From Streptomyces sp. NBC_01341 (GTDB taxonomy: Bacteria; Actinomycetota; Actinomycetes; Streptomycetales; Streptomycetaceae): 64,000 bases of DNA. Of the stretch, positions 16,555 through 26,809 are shown in pieces. The number at the start of each line of letters is the position of its first letter. Position 1 is the stretch's first letter. Made by a program: the position numbers and the translations under genes. The notes under the pieces are model-generated. The model was not told the origin of the DNA. It saw only the letters and a program-made list of their open reading frames with translations, and ran no database searches. The stretch is from contig NZ_CP108364.1 of NCBI RefSeq assembly GCF_035946055.1, positions 1,364,001 to 1,428,000 on the forward strand. The letters run 5' to 3'.

Positions 16555-17448
16555 ATGAGCAGCAACCTCCCCAAGGTCGCCTGGATCGGGCTCGGCATCA
16601 TGGGCTCCCCCATGTCCGAGAACCTGGTCGAGGCCGGATACCAGGTCACCGGTTACACCCTGGAGCAGGACAAGATCGACCGGCTCGTCGCAGCGGGCGG
16701 CCGGGGTGCCGGCTCGATCGCCGATGCGGTGCGCGACGCCGACGTCGTCGTCACGATGGTCCCGGCGTCCCCCCAGGTCGAGGCCATCGCGTACGGCCCC
16801 GACGGCATCCTGGAGAACGCCCGCGAGGGCGCCCTGCTGATCGACATGTCGTCGATCACCCCGCAGACCTCCGTGGACCTGGCCGCACGGGCGAAGGAGA
16901 AGGGCATCCGCGTGCTGGACGCCCCGGTCTCGGGCGGCGAGGCGGGCGCGATCGAGGCCGTCCTGTCCATCATGGTCGGCGGCGAGCAGACCGACTTCGA
17001 CGCCGCGCAGCCGCTGCTCCAGGTGCTGGGCAGGACGATCGTGCTGTGCGGACCCCACGGCTCCGGCCAGACGGTGAAGGCCGCCAACCAGCTGATCGTC
17101 GCGGTCAACATCCAGGCCTGCGCGGAGGCCGTGGTCTTCCTCGAGAAGTCGGGCGTGGACCTGGGCGCCGCCCTGGACGTCCTGAACGGCGGGCTCGCGG
17201 GCTCGACGGTCCTGACGCGCAAGAAGGACAACTTCCTCAAGCGTGACTTCGCTCCGGGCTTCCGGATCGACCTGCACCACAAGGACATGGGCATCGTCAC
17301 GGACGCCGCACGCAACGTCGGCGCGGCCCTGCCCGTCGGCGGGGTCGTGGCCCAGCTGGTCGCCTCGCTGCGCGCCCAGGGCGACGGCGGGCTCGACCAC
17401 TCGGCACTGCTGCGCTCGGTCGAGCGGCTCTCCGGCTCCCAGGTCTGA
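16555..17448 (+). CDS. glxR: Tartronate semialdehyde reductase
   Basis: NAD(P)H-dependent reductase of 297 residues that turns tartronate semialdehyde into D-glycerate, completing glyoxylate salvage. It has the Rossmann motif GLGIMGSPM near the N-terminus, the beta-hydroxyacid dehydrogenase signature APVSGGEAGAIEA, and the catalytic lysine in GQTVKAANQL. It sits directly after hydroxypyruvate isomerase. The neighbours favour tartronate semialdehyde over other 3-hydroxyacids. Confidence 0.92.
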   Translation: MSSNLPKVAWIGLGIMGSPMSENLVEAGYQVTGYTLEQDKIDRLVAAGGRGAGSIADAVRDADVVVTMVPASPQVEAIAYGPDGILENAREGALLIDMSSITPQTSVDLAARAKEKGIRVLDAPVSGGEAGAIEAVLSIMVGGEQTDFDAAQPLLQVLGRTIVLCGPHGSGQTVKAANQLIVAVNIQACAEAVVFLEKSGVDLGAALDVLNGGLAGSTVLTRKKDNFLKRDFAPGFRIDLHHKDMGIVTDAARNVGAALPVGGVVAQLVASLRAQGDGGLDHSALLRSVERLSGSQV

Positions 17449-17549
17449 CACCCCGGCCCTTCCAGGGGCCCCTGAACTCCGGGTCGCGGTGGCGCTGACA
17501 CCTGTCCTGTCGCGCCCAGGCGCCGCCGCGGCCCGGAATCCAATCCTCC

Positions 17550-17594
17550 AATTTCAACAAACTGTTGACGTGCCGTTCCCGGCTTATCTACGCT
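17550..17594 (+). promoter_or_regulatory. Promoter and operator of the catalase gene
   Basis: The palindrome TCAACAAACTGTTGA (17554-17568) overlaps the -35 box TTGACG (17565-17570). TACGCT after 18 bases is a possible -10 box. Bases 17550-17572 are identical to the urate operon promoter block, so one regulator probably serves both. Confidence 0.75.
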
Positions 17595-17630
17595 CCTGAA
17601 GCCGTCAGCAGCCCCGTACGGAAGGCCTCC

Positions 17631-19088
17631 ATGTCCCAGCGTGTGCTCACGACCGAGTCAGGCGCCCCGGTCGCCGACAACCAGAACTCCGCCACGGCCG
17701 GCGCCGGCGGGCCGGTCCTCCTCCAGGATCAGCACCTGCTGGAGAAGCTCGCCCGCTTCAACCGTGAGCGCATCCCGGAGCGCGTGGTCCACGCCCGCGG
17801 CTCCGGCGCGTACGGCTACTTCGAGGTGACGGACGACGTCACCGGCTTCACCCGCGCCGACTTCCTCTCCGAAGTGGGCCGCCGCACCGAGACGTTCATA
17901 CGCTTCTCCACGGTCGCCGACTCGCTGGGTGGCGCCGACGCCGTACGCGACCCCCGCGGTTTCGCGCTGAAGTTCTACACGAACGAGGGCAACTACGACC
18001 TCGTGGGCAACAACACGCCGGTCTTCTTCATCAAGGACCCGGTGAAGTTCCCCGACTTCATCCACTCACAGAAGCGCGACCCGTTCACGGGACGCCAGGA
18101 GCCGGACAACGTCTGGGACTTCTGGGCCAACTCCCCCGAGTCGACGCACCAGATCACCTGGCTGATGGGCGACCGCGGCATCCCTGCCTCCTACCGGCAC
18201 ATGAACGGCTTCGGCTCGCACACCTACCAGTGGACGAACGCCGAGGGCGAGACCTTCTTCGTCAAGTACCACTTCAAAACGAACCAGGGCGTGCGCTCGC
18301 TCTCCGCCGAGCAGGGCGCGGAGCAGGTCGGCAAGGACGCCAACTCGCACCAGACGGACCTGCTCCAGGCCATCGAGCGGGGCGTCAACCCGTCCTGGAC
18401 GCTGCACGTGCAGGTGATGCCCGCCGCCGAGGCCGCGGACTACCGCTTCAACCCGTTCGACGTCACGAAGGTGTGGCCGCACCCCGACTACCCGCTGCGG
18501 CGGGTCGGCCGTCTGGTACTGGACCGCAACCCGGACAACGTGTTCGCCGAGGTGGAGCAGGCGGCGTTCTCGCCGAACAACTTCGTGCCCGGCATCGGCC
18601 CGTCCCCGGACAAGATGCTCCAGGGCCGGCTGTTCGCCTACGCCGACGCGCAGCGCTACCGCCTGGGCATCAACCACACCCAGCTCCCGGTCAACGCGCC
18701 GAAGGCGGCCGTCGTCGACAACTACGGCCGGGACGGCCTCCACGCGACCCGCTACGGCTCGCGCCAGGACAAGAACTACGAGCCCAACTCGTACGCCGGT
18801 CCCGCGCAGACCGGGCTGCCACTGGCCGCCCCGATCGCCGTCCACGGCTGGACGGGTACGCACGAGGCACCCGCCCATACGAAGGACGACGACTTCTTCC
18901 AGGCGGGCGAGCTGTACCGGCTGATGTCGGCGGACGAGAAGGACCGCCTGGTCGCCAACATCGCCGGGGGCCTCTCCCAGGTCACCCGCGACGACGTCAT
19001 CGAGAAGAACCTCGCCCACTTCCACGCCGCCGACGCCGACTACGGCAAGCGCGTGGAGGAGGCGGTCCGCGCCCTGCGCGAGGACTGA
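17631..19088 (+). CDS. Monofunctional haem catalase, small-subunit type
   Basis: Breaks down H2O2 in the cytosol. It has 485 residues, right for a clade 3 small-subunit catalase. The catalytic histidine is in [13 protein letters not shown], the distal asparagine in [11 protein letters not shown], and the proximal haem-ligand tyrosine in [12 protein letters not shown]. The ATG at 17631 was chosen because GGAAGG lies just upstream. An in-frame ATG at 17565 falls inside the promoter. It sits among ureide genes and carries their operator, so its job here is probably removal of peroxide from uricase and perhaps xanthine oxidation. Confidence 0.96.
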   Translation: MSQRVLTTESGAPVADNQNSATAGAGGPVLLQDQHLLEKLARFNRERIPERVVHARGSGAYGYFEVTDDVTGFTRADFLSEVGRRTETFIRFSTVADSLGGADAVRDPRGFALKFYTNEGNYDLVGNNTPVFFIKDPVKFPDFIHSQKRDPFTGRQEPDNVWDFWANSPESTHQITWLMGDRGIPASYRHMNGFGSHTYQWTNAEGETFFVKYHFKTNQGVRSLSAEQGAEQVGKDANSHQTDLLQAIERGVNPSWTLHVQVMPAAEAADYRFNPFDVTKVWPHPDYPLRRVGRLVLDRNPDNVFAEVEQAAFSPNNFVPGIGPSPDKMLQGRLFAYADAQRYRLGINHTQLPVNAPKAAVVDNYGRDGLHATRYGSRQDKNYEPNSYAGPAQTGLPLAAPIAVHGWTGTHEAPAHTKDDDFFQAGELYRLMSADEKDRLVANIAGGLSQVTRDDVIEKNLAHFHAADADYGKRVEEAVRALRED

Positions 19089-19104
19089 GCCTCCTTACCG
19101 GGGC

Positions 19105-19154
19105 CCTGCCCGTGCCGCGTACCCGGATGAGGGGCAGCGCGCGGCACCGGCAGG
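19105..19154. terminator. Catalase terminator hairpin
   Basis: CCTGCC-C-GTGCCGCG pairs with CGCGGCAC-C-GGCAGG, starting 16 bp after the catalase stop. Confidence 0.6.
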
Positions 19155-19272
19155 ACGGGACCGCGGCGGCGGACGACGCCAGTGCGGTGGCGAAGGGCCG
19201 GGCGGCCCGCTCCAGACCTGAAGGAGCCGGCCGCCCACGCCCACGGTCCGTCGCCGCGGTCGCTGTGAACGG

Positions 19273-19322
19273 GGAACAGGGGTGCGGTGTACGCCGGTCG
19301 GCGTGCGCCGCACCCCTGTTCC
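19273..19322. repeat. 50-bp inverted repeat, perfect 15-base arms
   Basis: GGAACAGGGGTGCGG and its exact complement enclose a second small palindrome, ACGCCG-GT-CGGCGT. It could be a terminator, an attenuator for the lipoprotein gene, or a protein site. Confidence 0.6.
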
Positions 19323-19335
19323 GTGTGCTCGCCGC

Positions 19336-19379
19336 CCGCGTACTCGTCCGGCCCCCGGCGCGGCCGGATGAGTACGCGG
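19336..19379. repeat. 44-bp inverted repeat, 18-base arms
   Basis: CCGCGTACTCGTCCGGCC pairs with GGCCGGATGAGTACGCGG, with one G-U-type pair. It ends 39 bp before the lipoprotein start, so it may fold in the leader of that mRNA. Confidence 0.55.
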
Positions 19380-19418
19380 ACGGATGGACACCGCGGCTCC
19401 CGCGGCGAGACTGGCCGC

Positions 19419-20174
19419 ATGACCAAGACGCGTGTCCGTGCCGCATTGTCACTCCCGCTCGGCCTCTTCCTGGCCCTCACCGGCTGTTCCGCGCAGGACC
19501 GGGCCACCGGTCCCGAGGAGGTACGCGAACTCGCCGGAAGCACCCGGGCGCGTCACTCCCGTGAGGGCGCCGAGGAACATCTCAGGTCCGTCGTGCGCGC
19601 GTACGACGAGGAGACGCCCCTCGCGCTCGGCCTGGTGTCCCTGGACGACACGTGCGCGGGCGGTGCGGCCGAGGAGTGGCTCCCGTCCTCGGAGGACGAC
19701 CGCTACAGGATCAGGTGCACGGTGCGGATGACGGCGTACTACGGAGGGGATCCGAAGCGGATCGCGAACGCGCTGGAGGGCGTTTTCACAGCGGGCGACC
19801 GCGAAGCCTCCGGTGGCGGGGCGGCGGGCGCGATCCCGTTCGGTCACGACGAGCACCGCGAGCGCCTCGTCGCGTACTACGAGGGGCGCGGCCCGAACCC
19901 GACGGGCCCGGACGCGCCCGAACCGGCCCAGGTGTCCGACCCCTCGCAGACCCTTTCCTGGGACACCGTGCGCAGCGACCCGCCGACGCGGACGGCAGAA
20001 CCGGGTAGGCCGGCGGCGAGCGATCCTCCCGTGAGCCGGCACCTGCGTGAGCCGGCGTCGACGACGGTGGCGGACGTCCGCGCACACCACGGCATGGTGT
20101 TCCGCCTGGAGTTGTCCGCGGTGGAGTACTACAGCGTGTCCAAGGACGGCAGGACCGTGCAGGACTGGGAGTGA
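19419..20174 (+). CDS. Lipoprotein of unknown function
   Basis: Predicted surface lipoprotein of 251 residues. The signal peptide is LSLPLGLFLALTGC with the lipidated cysteine around residue 23. The mature part has a charged region with two cysteines (DDTCAGG, YRIRCTVRM) that could form a disulfide. A proline- and threonine-rich low-complexity stretch follows (about 145-215). I recognise no domain. Long inverted repeats precede it, and a bidirectional terminator separates it from glyoxylate carboligase. No function can be inferred. Confidence 0.75.
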   Translation: MTKTRVRAALSLPLGLFLALTGCSAQDRATGPEEVRELAGSTRARHSREGAEEHLRSVVRAYDEETPLALGLVSLDDTCAGGAAEEWLPSSEDDRYRIRCTVRMTAYYGGDPKRIANALEGVFTAGDREASGGGAAGAIPFGHDEHRERLVAYYEGRGPNPTGPDAPEPAQVSDPSQTLSWDTVRSDPPTRTAEPGRPAASDPPVSRHLREPASTTVADVRAHHGMVFRLELSAVEYYSVSKDGRTVQDWE

Positions 20175-20218
20175 GGCGCACCCGGCCCGTCCGGCCCGCA
20201 GGGAACCCTCGTCGACGC

Positions 20219-20272
20219 ACCGGGGCCCGGCCCGCTCAGTCCCTCGCGGGGACCGGCGGGCCGGGCCCCGGT
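20219..20272. terminator. Bidirectional terminator between lipoprotein gene and gcl
   Basis: Perfect 17-base arms starting ACCGGGGCCCGGCCCGC, with a 20-base loop, lie between two convergent genes. Confidence 0.75.
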
Positions 20273-20297
20273 CTCGGGCTCGGCGGTGACCGCGGGG

Positions 20298-22082
20298 TCA
20301 GGAGACCGTCAGGGGGCGGATCGCCGTGGGGGCGTGGCCGGGTTCTGTCGCGATGTCCTCGAACTCGTTGACCGACGCGATGTCGCTCCCGCTCATCGAG
20401 ATGTTCGTGACCCGCTCCAGGATCGCCTCGACGACGACCGGCACCCGGTGCTCGGCCGCGAGCTTCTTCGCCTCCTCGAAGGCCGGCAGCAACTGGTCCG
20501 GCTCGGTGACCCGGATCGCCTTGCAGCCCAGGCCCTCGACGACCTTGACGTGGTCCACGCCGTAGACGCCCAGCTCCGGGGAGTTCTGGTTCTCGAACTC
20601 CAGGTTGACCTGGAAGTCGATGTCGAAGTTGCGCTGCGCCTGCCGGATGAGCCCGAGGTAGGAGTTGTTCACCAGCACGTGGACGTAGGGGATGCGGTGC
20701 TGCGCCCCGACCGCGAGCTCCTCCAGCATGAACTGGAAGTCGTAGTCGCCGGAGAGCGCGACGACGGAGCCGTCGGGGTCGGCTGTGGCGACACCCAGCG
20801 CGGCCGGGATCGTCCAGCCGAGGGGGCCGGCCTGGCCGCAGTTGATCCAGTGGCGCGGCCGGTAGACGTGCAGCATCTGCGCGCCGGCGATCTGGGAGAG
20901 GCCGATGGTGCTGACGTAACGGGTCTCGGGGCCGAACGCCCGGTTCATCTCCTCGTACACGCGCTGGGGCTTCAGCGGCACGTTGTCGAAGTGCGTACGG
21001 CGCTGGAGCGTGGCCCGGCGCTCCTGCGTGGAGGCCGCCCACACCGAGCGGTCCTTCAGCCTGCCGGCTTCCTTCAGCTCCCGCGCAACCTCGACGAAGA
21101 GCGCGAGGGCCGCCTTCGCGTCGGAGGCGATGCCGAGGTCCGGGGCGAAGATCCTGCCCAGCTGGGTGGGCTCGATGTCCACGTGGACGAAGGTGCGGCC
21201 ACGCGTGTAGACGTCGAGCTTGCCGGTGTGCCGGTTCGCCCAGCGGTTGCCGATGCCGAGGACGAAGTCGGACTCCAGGAAGTTCGCGTTGCCGTAGCGG
21301 TGCGAGGTCTGCAGGCCGACCATGCCCGCGTTCAGCGCGTGGTCGTCGGGGAGGATGCCCCAGCCCATCAGGGTGGGGACGACCGGAACCCCGGTCAGTT
21401 CCGCGAACTCCACCAGCAGCGCGGAGGCGTCCGCGTTGATGATGCCGCCGCCGGCGACGAGCAGCGGCCGCTCCGAGGCGTTGAGCATCTCGACGGCCCG
21501 CTCGATCTGCTTGCGGCTCGCGGAGGGCTTGTGGACGGGCAGCGGCTCGTACAGTTCGGGGTCGAACTCGATCTCGGTGAGCTGCACGTCGATCGGCAGG
21601 TCGATGAGGACCGGTCCGGGCCGGCCCGTGCGCATCAGGTGGAAGGCCTGCTGGAAGACGCCCGGGACCTGCGCGGCTTCCAGGACGGTCGTCGCGGCCT
21701 TGGTCACCGGGGCGGCGATCGACGCGATGTCGACGGCCTGGAAGTCCTCCTTGTGGAGGACGGCGGTCGGCGCCTGGCCGGTGATGCAGAGGATCGGAAT
21801 CGAATCGGCGATGGCGGAGTACAGGCCGGTGATCATGTCGGTGCCGGCGGGCCCCGACGTACCGATGCAGACGCCGATGTTGCCGGCCGCGGCACGCGTG
21901 TACCCCTCGGCCATGTGGGAGGCGCCCTCGACGTGGCGGGCGAGGGTGTGGTGCACCCCTCCGGACGCCTTGAGAGCCGCGTAGAACGGGTTGATCGCCG
22001 CACCCGGCACACCGAACGCGTTGCTGACGCCTTCGCGCTTGAGGATCTCAACTGCCGCTCGGGCAGCGGTCATACGAGGCAT
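20298..22082 (-). CDS. gcl: Glyoxylate carboligase
   Basis: ThDP-dependent enzyme of 594 residues that joins two glyoxylates into tartronate semialdehyde plus CO2. It follows the E. coli enzyme closely, including [18 protein letters not shown], where valine (Val51) replaces the glutamate found in nearly all other ThDP enzymes. That substitution is diagnostic of this family. The ThDP-Mg motif is GDYDFQF through NNSYLG. It stands alone on the minus strand, controlled by a promoter with two operators shared with the isomerase operon. Glyoxylate probably comes from ureidoglycolate, made by enzymes outside this window. Confidence 0.97.
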   Translation of the reverse strand: MPRMTAARAAVEILKREGVSNAFGVPGAAINPFYAALKASGGVHHTLARHVEGASHMAEGYTRAAAGNIGVCIGTSGPAGTDMITGLYSAIADSIPILCITGQAPTAVLHKEDFQAVDIASIAAPVTKAATTVLEAAQVPGVFQQAFHLMRTGRPGPVLIDLPIDVQLTEIEFDPELYEPLPVHKPSASRKQIERAVEMLNASERPLLVAGGGIINADASALLVEFAELTGVPVVPTLMGWGILPDDHALNAGMVGLQTSHRYGNANFLESDFVLGIGNRWANRHTGKLDVYTRGRTFVHVDIEPTQLGRIFAPDLGIASDAKAALALFVEVARELKEAGRLKDRSVWAASTQERRATLQRRTHFDNVPLKPQRVYEEMNRAFGPETRYVSTIGLSQIAGAQMLHVYRPRHWINCGQAGPLGWTIPAALGVATADPDGSVVALSGDYDFQFMLEELAVGAQHRIPYVHVLVNNSYLGLIRQAQRNFDIDFQVNLEFENQNSPELGVYGVDHVKVVEGLGCKAIRVTEPDQLLPAFEEAKKLAAEHRVPVVVEAILERVTNISMSGSDIASVNEFEDIATEPGHAPTAIRPLTVS

Positions 22083-22141
22083 GAGTGCTCCTGCTCGGAC
22101 CTGGTGGAGTCGGGCTCTGTCGCGCCACCTGAGAGCACCAA

Positions 22142-22208
22142 TTCCGCATTATGGAAATCTACTTCTGCTATACGGAATCAACTTAGAGGGGCCTCGCGCA
22201 GCCGTCAA
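22142..22208 (-). promoter_or_regulatory. Promoter with twin operators of glyoxylate carboligase
   Basis: On the minus strand there is TTGACG (22208-22203), 17 bases, then TAAGTT (22185-22180). Two palindromes follow, TTCCGTATAGCAGAA (22177-22163) and TTCCATAATGCGGAA (22156-22142), again 21 bp apart. The proximal site matches the isomerase operon's proximal site at 13 of 15 positions. Confidence 0.78.
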
Positions 22209-22336
22209 GAGAGGGCGGTAACGCGGCACCGGGGCGCGGCGGAGTGCGCCGTTTCTCCGCCCGGAGGGTCGCTCCTGGTGGACGATGGGAGCACGGAACG
22301 CAACCGCCGCGGGAGCGGCGAAGGAAGGGGCGACAC

Positions 22337-23050
22337 GTGGAGTCCGTACCGGTGCGATGCCCCGTCTGCCGCCGGGACCACGCCTACATCACGCCGGTGT
22401 ACCCCTGCCCCTGCGGCGCCCCGACGGCCCCGCCGCTCATGCGCGGCGCCCCGGCCGTGCCCCTCACGCACCGCACGTGGGACGACGACTGGGTGAGCGT
22501 GCGCTGCCACTCCTGCGGGCGGCGCGACCAGTGGCCCCACCCCGAGCTCTGCTGCCCCTGCGGCGCGGTACTGCGGATCCCCGTACGCCCCGTGGCCACG
22601 CACGGGGTGGCACCGCCCACCACCCCCGGGCCCTCCCACATACCGCTGCCCCGCACGGCCGCGCATCCGCGCCCGTCGTTCCGGCCCCTGGTGATACGCA
22701 CCGCCAGGGACGCCGTGAGCACGGCCGCGCTGTATCTGCGGTGGCTGGGCTACCGCGACGTGGTGCAGCCCGAGGCGCGGCCCAGCTCCCGGATCGACCT
22801 CAGGGCCGCCGGCCTCATCGCCCAGGTCGACGCGACGACGCGGCCGACCCCCCTCCGTGACGTCGAGTGCTTATGGCTGAACGCCCTCAACTCCTCCGTG
22901 TCCGGCGTGCTCTTCTCGCTGGCCGGTTACACCGACGAGGCGCGCTCCCGGGCGGACGGGCTCGCCATCCCCCTGTTCGTCCTGGATCTCACCGGGACGC
23001 CGCAGCCCGTGAACGGATCCGCCGACGAGCTGATAAGCAGAGGCCCCTGA
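22337..23050 (+). CDS. Zinc-ribbon protein with Mrr-like (PD-D/ExK fold) domain, catalytic lysine missing
   Basis: Protein of 237 residues. The N-terminus has two Cys clusters that could bind zinc (Cys8/11/24/26 and Cys57/60/73/75). A proline-rich linker leads to a C-terminal domain (about 120-230) reminiscent of Mrr-type restriction endonucleases: RIDLRAAGLIAQVDA and FSLAGYTDEARSRADGLAIPLFVLD. Mrr enzymes have D...QxK. Here the aspartate (Asp154) is kept but QVD replaces QVK, so cleavage is doubtful. It may bind modified or foreign DNA without cutting. GTG at 22337 follows GGAAGGGG. The domain call rests on motif resemblance only. Confidence 0.6.
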   Translation: MESVPVRCPVCRRDHAYITPVYPCPCGAPTAPPLMRGAPAVPLTHRTWDDDWVSVRCHSCGRRDQWPHPELCCPCGAVLRIPVRPVATHGVAPPTTPGPSHIPLPRTAAHPRPSFRPLVIRTARDAVSTAALYLRWLGYRDVVQPEARPSSRIDLRAAGLIAQVDATTRPTPLRDVECLWLNALNSSVSGVLFSLAGYTDEARSRADGLAIPLFVLDLTGTPQPVNGSADELISRGP

Positions 23051-23175
23051 CGGGATGTCACCACACACGCCTTCCCCCGGGCCCGCCGAGTTCCCGCAGG
23101 ATGATTTCGGTCACCTGTGCCCCCCGAGCCGCATATGTTCGGTCTGTTGTCAGTATGAGGACGTAGAGTGAAGGC

Positions 23176-23397
23176 ATGGTCTTAACTCCTCGGCATCCCA
23201 CCCACTCCACCCCTGTTTTCCTCACCCAGCCCGCACACCCGTCCGCCGTCGAGGCCAACGACGCCATCCGCGCACTCGTCGACGCGCGCGCGGGCCAGGA
23301 CTGGACGCCGGTGGAGGCCGCGGAGTACGAGGTGCTGCTCATCGAGTGGGCGGCGGCCACCCAGGGCATCGGTTTCGGCGTCGCCGAAGCCGCCTGA
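23176..23397 (+). CDS. Small conserved-type protein of unknown function
   Basis: A 73-residue acidic protein, ending near a helical stretch VEAAEYEVLLIEWAAATQG. GAAGG lies just before the ATG, and codon use looks genuine with G/C at third positions. Many Streptomyces encode such small proteins with no known role. It stands alone between the zinc-ribbon gene and the acyl-CoA synthetase on the other strand. Confidence 0.65.
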   Translation: MVLTPRHPTHSTPVFLTQPAHPSAVEANDAIRALVDARAGQDWTPVEAAEYEVLLIEWAAATQGIGFGVAEAA

Positions 23398-23425
23398 CCC
23401 TCCGGCCCGCGCGACGGCTCCGGTC

Positions 23426-25033
23426 CTAGGCGCCGTAACCCTCCCGCAGTTCGATCTTCCGGACCTTGCCGCTCACCGTCATCGGGAACGCGTCCAGGAT
23501 CCGCAGCGCCCGCGGGACCTTGTAGTGGGCCAACTGCTCGCGGCAGTAGGCCGCCACCTCGTCCAGGGTCGGCGGATCGGCCGGGTCACGGGGAATCACG
23601 CAGGCCAGGATCTCCTCGCCGTACACGGCGTCCGGCACGCCCACGACCTGCACGTCCGCGATCTTGGGATGGCCGTAGAGGAACTCCTCGATCTCGCGCG
23701 GATAGACGTTCTCACCCCCGCGGATGATCATGTCCTTGATCCGGCCGACGATCTGGACGTATCCGTCCTCCCGCATCACCGCGAGGTCCCCCGTGTGCAT
23801 CCACCGCCCCGCGTCGACGACCTCGGCGGTCCGCTCCGGCTGGTCCCAGTAACCGAGCATGACGCTGTACCCACGGGTGCACAGCTCACCAGCCGCACCG
23901 CGCGGCAGCGTCACCCCGGTCGCGGGGTCGGTCACCTTCACCTCGATGTGCGGCATCACGCGGCCGACCGTGCCCGTGCGGCGTTCCAGATCGTCGTCCC
24001 GGCGCGTCTGGAGGGACACCGGGGAGGTTTCCGTCATGCCGTAGCAGATCGACACCTCCTCCATGTGCATCTCCGCGACGACCCTCTTCATCACCTCGAC
24101 CGGGCAGGGCGAGCCGGCCATGATCCCGGTGCGCAGCGAGGAGAGATCGTACGAGGAGAAACCGGGGAGGTCCAGCTCCCCGATGAACATGGTGGGCACA
24201 CCGTAGAGCGAGGTGCAGCGCTCCTGCTGCACGGCGGCCAGCACCGCGGCGGGTTCGAAGGACGGGGCGGGGATCACGATGCAGGCACCGTGCGAGGTGA
24301 TGCCGAGGTTCCCCATGACCATGCCGAAACAGTGGTAGAACGGCACCGGCAGACAGACGCGGTCGTGCTCGGTGTAGGCGACCATCTCCCCCACGAAATA
24401 GCCGTTGTTGAGGATGTTGTGGTGCGAGAGCGTCGCACCCTTGGGGAAACCCGTGGTGCCGGAGGTGTACTGGATGTTGATCGGGTCGTCACAGGACAAC
24501 TCCGCCTCCCGCGCGGTGAGCTGCTCGACGCTCACCGCGTCCGCCGCCCGTGTCAGCTCGTCCCAGGACGGGTCGCCGATGTAGTGGACGGCCCGCAGCC
24601 CGGGGCAGTCAGCGCGGACCTGGCCGACGAGCGCCCGGTAGTCGCTGGTGCGGTGGGTGAGCGAGGCGATCAGGAGGGAGACCCCGGCCTGGTCGAGCAC
24701 GTACTTCAGCTCGTGGGCCCGGTAGGCGGGATTGATGTTCACCATGACGGCGCCGATGCGGGCCGTGGCGTACTGGACGAGGACCCACTCCGGGCAGTTG
24801 ACCGCCCAGATGCCGACCCGGTCGCCCCTGGCCACCCCGGACGCCATCAGCCCGCGGGCCAGTTCCTTCACGGCGGCCCCGAACTCGGCATAGGTCCAAC
24901 GGCGTCCGGACACCACGTCGACCAGGGCCTCCCGCTCCGCGAAGGCGGCGACGGCGCGGTCCAGGTTCCGTCCGATCGTGTCGCGGAGCAGCGGGGTGTC
25001 ACGGGTGCCGTGCGCGTAGGACAGCTCACTCAT
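23426..25033 (-). CDS. Acyl-CoA synthetase (AMP-binding), FadD-like
   Basis: Activates a carboxylic acid with ATP and CoA. It has 535 residues. The P-loop-like motif is [12 protein letters not shown], then CYGMTETSP, the hinge [20 protein letters not shown], and the C-terminal catalytic lysine in [12 protein letters not shown]. Closest in style to medium/long-chain fatty acyl-CoA synthetases. Its ATG at 25033 overlaps the stop of the upstream synthetase by four bases, so two different acyl activators are made from one transcript. The substrate is unknown. Confidence 0.9.
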   Translation of the reverse strand: MSELSYAHGTRDTPLLRDTIGRNLDRAVAAFAEREALVDVVSGRRWTYAEFGAAVKELARGLMASGVARGDRVGIWAVNCPEWVLVQYATARIGAVMVNINPAYRAHELKYVLDQAGVSLLIASLTHRTSDYRALVGQVRADCPGLRAVHYIGDPSWDELTRAADAVSVEQLTAREAELSCDDPINIQYTSGTTGFPKGATLSHHNILNNGYFVGEMVAYTEHDRVCLPVPFYHCFGMVMGNLGITSHGACIVIPAPSFEPAAVLAAVQQERCTSLYGVPTMFIGELDLPGFSSYDLSSLRTGIMAGSPCPVEVMKRVVAEMHMEEVSICYGMTETSPVSLQTRRDDDLERRTGTVGRVMPHIEVKVTDPATGVTLPRGAAGELCTRGYSVMLGYWDQPERTAEVVDAGRWMHTGDLAVMREDGYVQIVGRIKDMIIRGGENVYPREIEEFLYGHPKIADVQVVGVPDAVYGEEILACVIPRDPADPPTLDEVAAYCREQLAHYKVPRALRILDAFPMTVSGKVRKIELREGYGA

Positions 25034-26706
25034 CGCAGGTCTCCCTCGTCGTACTCGGTGCCGGTGCCCCGGGCGGTGCGCTCCCGCAGTTCGATCCTGC
25101 GGATCTTGCCGGAGACGGTCTTCGGCAGTTCGGCGAACTCGAGCCGGCGGACGCGCTTGTACGGAGCGAGGACCGCCCGCGAGTGCTCGAACAGTGCCTT
25201 GGCCGTGGCCGGTCCGGGCTCCCAGCCCTCGGCCAGCACGACGTACGCCTTCGGGACGGAGAGCCGGACGGGATCGGGGGCGGGCACCACCGCGGCCTCG
25301 GCCACCGCCTCGTGCTCCAGCAGGGCGCTCTCCAGCTCGAACGGCGAGATCTTGTAGTCCGACGCCTTGAACACGTCGTCGGCCCGGCCCACGTACGTGA
25401 TGTAGCCGTCCTCGTCCCGGGAACCGATGTCGCCGGTGCGGTAGTAGCCGCCCGCCATCGCCTCGGCGGTGCGCTCCGGATCGCCGTGATAGCCCGTCAT
25501 CAGCCCGACGGGGGCGTGCGACAGGTCGAGCGAGATCTCGCCCTCGGCCGCGCCCGGCTCCCCGGAGACGGGGTCGAGCAGGACGACGTCGAAACCGGGG
25601 CTGGGCCGTCCCATGGAACCGGCCTTGAGCAGCTGTCCCGGGGTGTTGGCGACCTGCACGGCGGTCTCCGTCTGGCCGAAGCCGTCGCGGATGGTCACGC
25701 CCCACGCCCGCCGGACGCTCTCGATGACCTCGGGGTTCAACGGCTCACCGGCCGCGACGACCTCGCGCGGCGGGGTCTTCAGCTGTCCGAGATCGGCCTG
25801 GATGAGCATCCGCCAGACCGTCGGAGGGGCGCAGAAGCTGGTCACGGACGAGCGGTCCATCTCCGCCATCAGCCGGGTGGCGTCGAACCGGGTGTAGTTG
25901 AAGATGAAGACGGTGGCCTCGGCGCTCCACGGTGCGAAGAGGTTCGACCAGGCGTGCTTCGCCCAGCCGGGCGAGGAGATGTTCAGGTGCACGTCTCCGG
26001 GCTTGAGGCCGATCCAGTACATCGTGGACAGGTGGCCGACCGGATAGGAGACGTGGGTGTGTTCGACCAGCTTCGGGCTCGCCGTGGTCCCGGAGGTGAA
26101 GTAGAGCATGAGGGGCTCGTCGGCGTCCGTGGGCCGGTCCGCGGTGAAGTCCTCCGGCACGTGGTCGGCCCCACTGTAGGAGAGCCAGCCGTCGACGTCG
26201 GCGCCCACGGCGATCCGCGTGTAGCCACCGGGCACCTCGTCGAACTTCGCGGTGTCCTCGGCCCGTACGAGCACGTGGCGGACCCGGCCGCGCTCCACCC
26301 GGTCCCGCAGGTCGAGCGGTCCCAGCAGCGGGGTCGCCGGGATGACGACGGCGCGCAGTTTCATCGCCGCCAGTGCCGTCTCCCACAACTCGACCTGGTT
26401 GCCGAGCATGACGAGGACGCGGTCGCCCTCGGACACCCCCTGCTCCCGCAGCCAGTTCGCGGCCTGGGCGGATCGGGCGGCCATGCGGGCGAAGGAGACC
26501 TCGGTGCGCCCGCCGTCCTCCTCCACGATGTACAGGGCGGTGCGGTCGTTGCCCTCGGCGATGACGTCGAACCAGTCGAGCGCCCAGTTGAAGTGGTCGG
26601 GCCTGGGCCAGCTGAAGCCCTCGCAGGCCGCGGTGTAGTCCTCGCGGTGCTCGATCAGGAAGTCCCGGGCCGCCCGGAACGTCTCCGTCGCACTGGTTGC
26701 CGGCAT
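25030..26706 (-). CDS. Acyl-CoA synthetase (AMP-binding), medium-chain ACSM-like
   Basis: Protein of 558 residues that differs clearly from its downstream neighbour. The phosphate-binding motif is [17 protein letters not shown], followed by [58 protein letters not shown], and the C-terminal lysine in [11 protein letters not shown]. The GWAKHAWS and DYKISP motifs resemble acetate-/medium-chain synthetases of the ACSM type, which handle short, medium or aromatic acids. GAGGAGGG precedes the ATG. It is divergent from a GAF-LuxR regulator that may control the pair. Confidence 0.88.
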   Translation of the reverse strand: MPATSATETFRAARDFLIEHREDYTAACEGFSWPRPDHFNWALDWFDVIAEGNDRTALYIVEEDGGRTEVSFARMAARSAQAANWLREQGVSEGDRVLVMLGNQVELWETALAAMKLRAVVIPATPLLGPLDLRDRVERGRVRHVLVRAEDTAKFDEVPGGYTRIAVGADVDGWLSYSGADHVPEDFTADRPTDADEPLMLYFTSGTTASPKLVEHTHVSYPVGHLSTMYWIGLKPGDVHLNISSPGWAKHAWSNLFAPWSAEATVFIFNYTRFDATRLMAEMDRSSVTSFCAPPTVWRMLIQADLGQLKTPPREVVAAGEPLNPEVIESVRRAWGVTIRDGFGQTETAVQVANTPGQLLKAGSMGRPSPGFDVVLLDPVSGEPGAAEGEISLDLSHAPVGLMTGYHGDPERTAEAMAGGYYRTGDIGSRDEDGYITYVGRADDVFKASDYKISPFELESALLEHEAVAEAAVVPAPDPVRLSVPKAYVVLAEGWEPGPATAKALFEHSRAVLAPYKRVRRLEFAELPKTVSGKIRRIELRERTARGTGTEYDEGDLR

Positions 26707-26809
26707 GTGCCCTCCTCGTTGCGGACGCGTCCTTTAGCATCATGTAAACAGTGACCCGGATCTCACCACCCCCGGACGGGGGTACGGCCGGAAGGGCGGG
26801 GACATCGGC

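Larger units (their letters stand above)
19089..19418. other. 330-bp gap holding three tandem inverted repeats
   Basis: No convincing gene. Three long hairpins lie in series. The first has 15-base arms with one mismatch (19105-19154). The second has perfect 15-base arms around GGAACAGGGGTGCGG plus an inner 6-bp stem (19273-19322). The third has 18-base arms with one G-U type pair (19336-19379). The first probably terminates the catalase transcript. The others lie just before the lipoprotein gene. Confidence 0.6.

Noticed and set aside
19089..19418. A possible small gene before the lipoprotein
   Set aside because: The frame extends only through the inverted repeats, and no start with a ribosome-binding site precedes it.
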